From contig UQJV01000065.1 in assembly GCA_900541475.1 (NCBI GenBank), positions 1 to 6,248 of the forward strand: a DNA stretch of 6,248 nucleotides, read 5' to 3'. Shown here in pieces: positions 4,672 to 6,248 of this stretch (within the stretch, counting starts at the first letter, position 1; each line of letters starts with the position of its first letter). This DNA is from an uncultured Collinsella sp. (GTDB lineage Bacteria > Actinomycetota > Coriobacteriia > Coriobacteriales > Coriobacteriaceae). The notes under the pieces are model-generated. The model did no database searches. It saw only the letters and a list, made by a program, of their open reading frames with translations, and was not told the origin of the DNA. Position numbers and translations under genes: made by a program.

Positions 4672-6066
4672 ATGTGCAATGTTTCGCTCAACGGTACGCA
4701 GCCGACCGATGCCTCTATCCGTGTCCTGCGTGCGCTTGAGGCAGCAGGTCTTGAGGCTTGGTACGTGGGCGGTTGGGTACGTGATGCCCTGATGGGACGC
4801 CCCAGCCACGATGTTGACATGTGCTGCAGCGGCCTGTGGCAGGAGTCCAAAGAGGCGCTCGAAGCGGCTGATATTGCCGTGGTTGAGTCGGGCATAAAAT
4901 TTGGCGGCATCACGGCTATTTGCGATGATGAGCGCATTGAGGTCACCACCTACCGCCTAGACGGCTTTTACACCGACGGCCGCCATCCCCAGAGTGTGGA
5001 GCGTGCGGCGTCGCTTGAGGACGATCTGGCGCGTCGTGACTTTACCGTTAACGCTATGGCCTGGCATCCCGAGCGTGGTCTTGTCGACCGCTACGATGGT
5101 CAGGGCGACCTAGACCGCAAGCTCATCCGCGCCGTTGGAGATCCCAAGCGTCGTTTTAACGAGGACGCGCTTCGCATGCTGCGCGCGGTGCGTTTTGCCT
5201 GCCGTCTGGATTTTATGATCGAGCCTAAGACTAAACAGGCGCTTGCCGAGTGCGCGCCGCTGCTCGATGCTGTGGCGCGCGAGCGCGTGGGCATTGAGCT
5301 CGAGGGTATCCTTTCGACCGGCCATGGGGGAGACGCGATGCTGCGCTACCCCGAGCTTGTTTGCGCCGCCGTGCCCGAGCTCGCGTCCGCTCGCGGGTTT
5401 GATCAACGCAGCGTCTATCATGCGTTTAACGTCTACGAGCATATCGCCCGCGTGCTGACGGTGGCAGGGGAGCTGGCGCTGTGCGACGGCGTCGCGCCCT
5501 CGTCGAGCCTTATGTGGGCGGCGTTTTTGCACGACGTTTCCAAACCCGAGTGCTTTACGGTCGATCACGACGGCAGCGGCCACTTCTACGGTCATCCCGA
5601 GCTCGGCGCCAAGAAGGCGCGTGTCATCATGGATCGCCTGGCGCTCTCGCACGATTTGGTGCGCGATGTGTGCCTGCTGATCAAATACCATGACAAGCCG
5701 CTGCGCCCCGAGCGCTCCTGCCTGCTCAATATGATGCGCGCGCTTTCGGGCGAGGGTGTCGATACGCCGCGTCTGATGGACGAGCTCATGGACCTTAAGC
5801 GTGGCGACACGCTCGGCAAGGCGCCCTCGTGCTTCTATTACGTCGAGACGATCGAGGAGATGCGTACGCTCGCCCACGATCTGCTGCAGGCGGGGGAGCC
5901 CTATACACGCAAGATGCTTGCCATCAATGGTGGCGACCTGATCCGCGCCGGCGTCAAGCCGGGGCCGGAGCTGGGACAGCTTCTCAACGCCGCCCTCGAC
6001 GCCGTGATCGAGGACAACATCCCCAACAACCGCGAAGCCCTCCTGGCTCATCTCAACTTGAACTAG
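4672..6066 (+). CDS. cca: CCA tRNA nucleotidyltransferase with HD domain
   Basis: Adds or repairs the 3' CCA end of tRNAs from CTP and ATP without a template. The 464-residue protein is a class II (bacterial) poly(A) polymerase / CCA enzyme. The head has YVGGWVRDALMG (Gly33, Gly34, Arg37, Asp38) and the metal-binding pair Asp47 and Asp49 (HDVDM). Then come motif B RRDFTVNAMA (121-130), GQGDLD, and the nucleotide-selecting motif NEDALRMLR (163-171, with Glu164, Asp165 and Arg168). An HD phosphohydrolase-type domain follows, with His250, His257 and HD at 287-288 (FLHDVSKPE), as in many longer CCA enzymes. ATG 4672 follows AGGAGG (4658-4663) at ideal spacing, and the conserved domain begins about 30 residues later. 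Sequence cannot exclude a CC-adding or A-adding specialist, since some bacteria split the job. It is a single gene between a terminator and a tRNA gene. Confidence 0.95.
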   Translation: MCNVSLNGTQPTDASIRVLRALEAAGLEAWYVGGWVRDALMGRPSHDVDMCCSGLWQESKEALEAADIAVVESGIKFGGITAICDDERIEVTTYRLDGFYTDGRHPQSVERAASLEDDLARRDFTVNAMAWHPERGLVDRYDGQGDLDRKLIRAVGDPKRRFNEDALRMLRAVRFACRLDFMIEPKTKQALAECAPLLDAVARERVGIELEGILSTGHGGDAMLRYPELVCAAVPELASARGFDQRSVYHAFNVYEHIARVLTVAGELALCDGVAPSSSLMWAAFLHDVSKPECFTVDHDGSGHFYGHPELGAKKARVIMDRLALSHDLVRDVCLLIKYHDKPLRPERSCLLNMMRALSGEGVDTPRLMDELMDLKRGDTLGKAPSCFYYVETIEEMRTLAHDLLQAGEPYTRKMLAINGGDLIRAGVKPGPELGQLLNAALDAVIEDNIPNNREALLAHLNLN

Positions 6067-6096
6067 CTAACCAGTTGACCTGCGCGTTCCATAACC

Positions 6097-6116
6097 TGCC
6101 GACAATTTTTTCGGCA
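6097..6116 (+). terminator. Weak possible terminator after cca
   Basis: TGCCGA (6097-6102) pairs with TCGGCA (6111-6116) around an eight-base loop, 31 bases after the cca stop. Only ATTT follows, and the long T-run lies inside the loop, so as an intrinsic terminator it is poor. No better one is seen before the tRNA promoter. Confidence 0.35.
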
Positions 6117-6131
6117 ATTTGGAATTTCTTC

Positions 6132-6160
6132 TTGCGCTGATGTTTTTTGTCCCGTAATAT
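6132..6160 (+). promoter_or_regulatory. Promoter of the tRNA-Glu gene
   Basis: TTGCGC (6132-6137) and TAATAT (6155-6160) are separated by exactly 17 bases, a good sigma-70-type arrangement. Transcription would start near 6167, leaving a leader of about 28 bases before the mature tRNA. A run of six T residues lies in the spacer. Confidence 0.65.
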
Positions 6161-6194
6161 ATTTCCTCGCAGCACGGCAGTGCAGATGTCATGT

Positions 6195-6248
6195 GGCCCG
6201 TTCGTCTAGCGGTTTAGGACGCCGCCCTCTCAAGGCGGAGATCACCAG
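6195..6248 (+). tRNA. tRNA-Glu (anticodon CTC), cut by the window end
   Basis: The first 54 bases of a tRNA are present. The acceptor 5' strand is GGCCCGT (6195-6201). The D-arm has GTCT (6204-6207) paired with GGAC (6217-6220). The anticodon stem CCGCC (6222-6226) pairs with GGCGG (6234-6238) around the loop CTCTCAA, giving anticodon CTC (6229-6231), which reads the Glu codon GAG. Base pattern and D-arm resemble bacterial tRNA-Glu. The 5' half of the T stem (ACCAG, 6244-6248) is the last thing seen, so the T loop, the 3' acceptor strand and any encoded CCA are outside the window. Confidence 0.93.

Noticed and set aside
6061..6194. A small gene between cca and the tRNA
   Set aside because: The stretch is AT-rich, holds the tRNA promoter, and the frame that crosses it is a continuation of an out-of-frame reading of cca.

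Overview
The window looks like chromosomal DNA from a high-GC actinomycete of the class Coriobacteriia, most likely Collinsella or a close relative. This placement rests on the GC-rich third codon positions, the style of the HPr and Enzyme I proteins and the gene set; it is recognition by eye, not a database match. All genes read on the + strand.

Layout. Bases 1-134 form one nearly complete palindrome: two perfect 33-base arms around an internally folded core, with no gene in it. Bases 135-281 hold the leader of the first operon (a candidate -10 and a stem-loop before the ribosome binding site). The operon then reads ptsH (HPr, 282-545), ptsI (Enzyme I, 673-2382) and a PfkB-family sugar-phosphate kinase (2457-3389), closed by a strong intrinsic terminator at 3416-3452. 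A second kinase, a paralogue of the same length (3575-4507), is a separate unit with its own candidate promoter and its own terminator (4541-4578). Next comes cca (tRNA nucleotidyltransferase, 4672-6066) with a candidate extended -10 promoter. The window ends inside a tRNA-Glu(CUC) gene (6195-6248) preceded by a good sigma-70-type promoter.

How the genes work together. Enzyme I takes phosphate from phosphoenolpyruvate and passes it to HPr, which feeds sugar-specific EII permeases; none is encoded here. The two kinases belong to the FruK/LacC branch, which phosphorylates sugar phosphates such as fructose 1-phosphate, the product of fructose PTS uptake. Linking general PTS genes to these kinases suggests that uptake and the next kinase step are expressed together. 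Cca finishes tRNA 3' ends and is unrelated to the PTS, although it lies beside a tRNA gene.

The most notable points are the 134-base palindrome, the stem-loops ahead of every gene in the pts operon, and the two kinases, which share unusual active-site loop residues (NGKG and CAGD). The copy inside the pts operon has diverged further at three motifs. I saw no CRISPR array, insertion sequence, phage gene or clear new defence system.
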